This document shows, one piece after another, positions 7,104-8,164 of a stretch of 8,164 bases of DNA. Below the pieces are notes generated by a model. The model was not told the DNA's origin. It was given only the letters and a program-made list of their open reading frames with translations, and did no database searches. The position numbers and the translations under genes were made by a program. Every line of letters starts with the position of its first letter. Position 1 is the first letter of the stretch. Origin of the DNA: Crocinitomicaceae bacterium. GTDB lineage: Bacteria; Bacteroidota; Bacteroidia; Flavobacteriales_D; Crocinitomicaceae. The DNA lies in NCBI GenBank assembly GCA_013215515.1, contig JABSPC010000019.1, positions 1-8,164 of the forward strand. Reading direction: 5' to 3'.

Positions 7104-8057
7104 ATGTCAGATAAAGAAGGAATTGATCAATTAGTAAAAGACTACCATGAATTAAAAAATGAAATCCATAAAGTTATCGTTGGACAAGATGAGGTAGTTG
7201 ATCAAGTGTTAATTTCAATTTTTTCTAGAGGTCACTGTTTATTAATTGGTGTTCCAGGACTAGCTAAAACGCTATTAGTCAGCACGATATCAGACTGCCT
7301 AGGTCTTGATTTCAATAGAATTCAGTTTACACCGGATTTAATGCCGTCGGATATTATTGGTTCGGAAGTATTGGACGATGCAAGAAACTTCAAATTCATC
7401 AAGGGTCCGTTGTTTACGAACATTGTGCTGGCAGATGAGATCAATAGAACACCTCCAAAAACGCAGGCAGCACTTCTTGAGGCAATGCAAGAGCGCTCAG
7501 TTACGGCAGGAGGAACAACTTATAAATTAGACGCGCCGTTCTTTGTTCTTGCAACTCAAAATCCAATTGAACAAGAAGGTACCTACCCCCTTCCAGAAGC
7601 TCAATTAGACCGTTTTATGTTTAATGTTTGGGTTGATTACCCCTCACATACGGAAGAGTTGGCTATTGTTAAGGCTACAACAACGGATCGTAAAATAGAA
7701 CTAAATCGAATCATTTCTGGAGATCAAATTTTAAAATATCAAGAACTCATTCGTCGTATCCCAGTTGCCGATAACGTTTTAGAATATGCAGTTAAATTAG
7801 TTGCTAAGACAAGAGTTGATGATGCTTCTGCTCCACAAGTAACGAAAGACTTTATTACTTGGGGTGCTGGTCCAAGAGCTTCTCAATACTTAATTGTTGG
7901 TGCAAAATGCCACGCAGCATTGAATGGAAAGTACTCACCAGACATTGAAGACGTGAAAGCGGTTGCAAAACCAATTTTGAGACATCGATTGGTTCGTAAC
8001 TACCGTGCAGACGCTGAAGGATACACAATGGACCGTATTATTGACGAGTTAATGTAG
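7104..8057 (+). CDS. moxR: MoxR family AAA+ ATPase
   Basis: A cytoplasmic AAA+ ATPase of 317 residues, the usual MoxR length. Members act as chaperone-like ATPases that activate or assemble partner proteins, often with DUF58 or von Willebrand-factor-A proteins encoded nearby. Walker A is GVPGLAKT (49-56), Walker B is IVLADEIN (107-114, Asp111 and Glu112), sensor 1 is ATQNP (150-154), the arginine finger is Arg170 in EAQLDRF, and sensor 2 is Arg258 in GAGPRAS. A C-terminal lid follows to residue 317. The start [14 protein letters not shown] was preferred over an in-frame ATG at 7020, which would add 28 residues unlike the family, overlap surA by 16 nt and run through the promoter candidate. 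All ATPase motifs are intact. The partner is not visible: the sequence ends 107 nt later, and the likely next start encodes only MKSI, so a Bat-type operon can be neither confirmed nor excluded. Confidence 0.95.
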   Translation: MSDKEGIDQLVKDYHELKNEIHKVIVGQDEVVDQVLISIFSRGHCLLIGVPGLAKTLLVSTISDCLGLDFNRIQFTPDLMPSDIIGSEVLDDARNFKFIKGPLFTNIVLADEINRTPPKTQAALLEAMQERSVTAGGTTYKLDAPFFVLATQNPIEQEGTYPLPEAQLDRFMFNVWVDYPSHTEELAIVKATTTDRKIELNRIISGDQILKYQELIRRIPVADNVLEYAVKLVAKTRVDDASAPQVTKDFITWGAGPRASQYLIVGAKCHAALNGKYSPDIEDVKAVAKPILRHRLVRNYRADAEGYTMDRIIDELM

Positions 8058-8097
8058 AACGATTTTTTCAAGCTTCTTTCTTAATTTCTAATTCTCT

Positions 8098-8107
8098 GGT
8101 TGTAACC
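8098..8107. repeat. Short inverted repeat GGTTGTAACC
   Basis: The arms GGTT and AACC are perfect complements around a 2-nt centre, ending 4 nt before the -7 element at 8112. The position would suit a regulator binding site for the next gene, but a 4-bp arm is short and may be chance. Confidence 0.2.
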
Positions 8108-8111
8108 GAAT

Positions 8112-8119
8112 TAACTTTG
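8112..8119 (+). promoter_or_regulatory. Bacteroidota-type -7 promoter element for the next gene
   Basis: TAACTTTG exactly matches TAnnTTTG. Transcription would begin near 8126, about 27 nt before the ATG at 8153, the same geometry as for guaB. No clear -33 TTTG is seen. Confidence 0.42.
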
Positions 8120-8152
8120 TCATTATGATAAAGAACAATTCAACAACAACTT

Positions 8153-8164
8153 ATGAAATCCATT
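8153..8164 (+). CDS. Possible start of the next gene (only four codons in the window)
   Basis: ATG AAA TCC ATT (M-K-S-I) lies 33 nt after a well-placed promoter element. The beginning would suit a signal peptide, but four codons cannot identify a product. An in-frame-independent ATG at 8125 is an alternative, although it would sit at the predicted transcription start. Confidence 0.35.

Noticed and set aside
8058..8100. Possible terminator after moxR (T-run at about 8063-8068)
   Set aside because: The T-run is not preceded by a stem of useful length, so an intrinsic terminator cannot be supported.

Overview
The window looks like a chromosomal piece of a Bacteroidota member, most likely of the Flavobacteriia. 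It is AT-rich. It carries promoters of the Bacteroidota type (TAnnTTTG at -7) and lacks strong Shine-Dalgarno sites before its genes. It encodes a type IX secretion (T9SS) C-terminal sorting signal and a CarboxypepD_reg-like secreted protein of a kind common in this phylum. The run guaB, parvulin-type isomerases, surA, moxR is an arrangement I associate with flavobacterial genomes. All of this is read from sequence and memory; no search was run.

Layout. Positions 1-993 lie on the minus strand. They hold the 5' part of a secreted carboxypeptidase-regulatory-like protein (1-424, running off the left edge) and a shrunken leucine-rich-repeat protein with a T9SS tail (553-993) that looks internally deleted. 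Positions 994-1321 are a noncoding divergent spacer with a hairpin and short repeats. From about 1322 everything is on the plus strand: guaB (1362-2834), a two-parvulin periplasmic isomerase (2900-4861), a parvulin-like lipoprotein without recognisable active-site motifs (4854-5711), surA (5689-7035) and the AAA+ ATPase gene moxR (7104-8057). A new gene may begin at 8153.

How the genes fit together. guaB makes XMP for guanine nucleotide synthesis and appears to have its own promoter. The three chaperone-like genes overlap end to start (8 and 23 nt), so they look like one translationally coupled operon for handling outer-membrane and secreted proteins. They share an N-terminal beta-strand motif, and the first two also share a C-terminal K-K-H-x-V-x-I motif, which suggests they are diverged relatives. 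moxR has a 68-nt gap and its own promoter candidate. Four promoter candidates sit 32-41 nt before the chosen starts. They explain why upstream in-frame start codons for guaB, the first isomerase and moxR are unlikely to be used.

Most of the window is ordinary housekeeping. I do not see a novel defence, mobile or RNA system. The points most worth a second look are the internally deleted LRR/T9SS protein, the degenerate middle member of the chaperone trio, and a dnaX-like A AAA AAG heptamer at the lipoprotein/surA junction.
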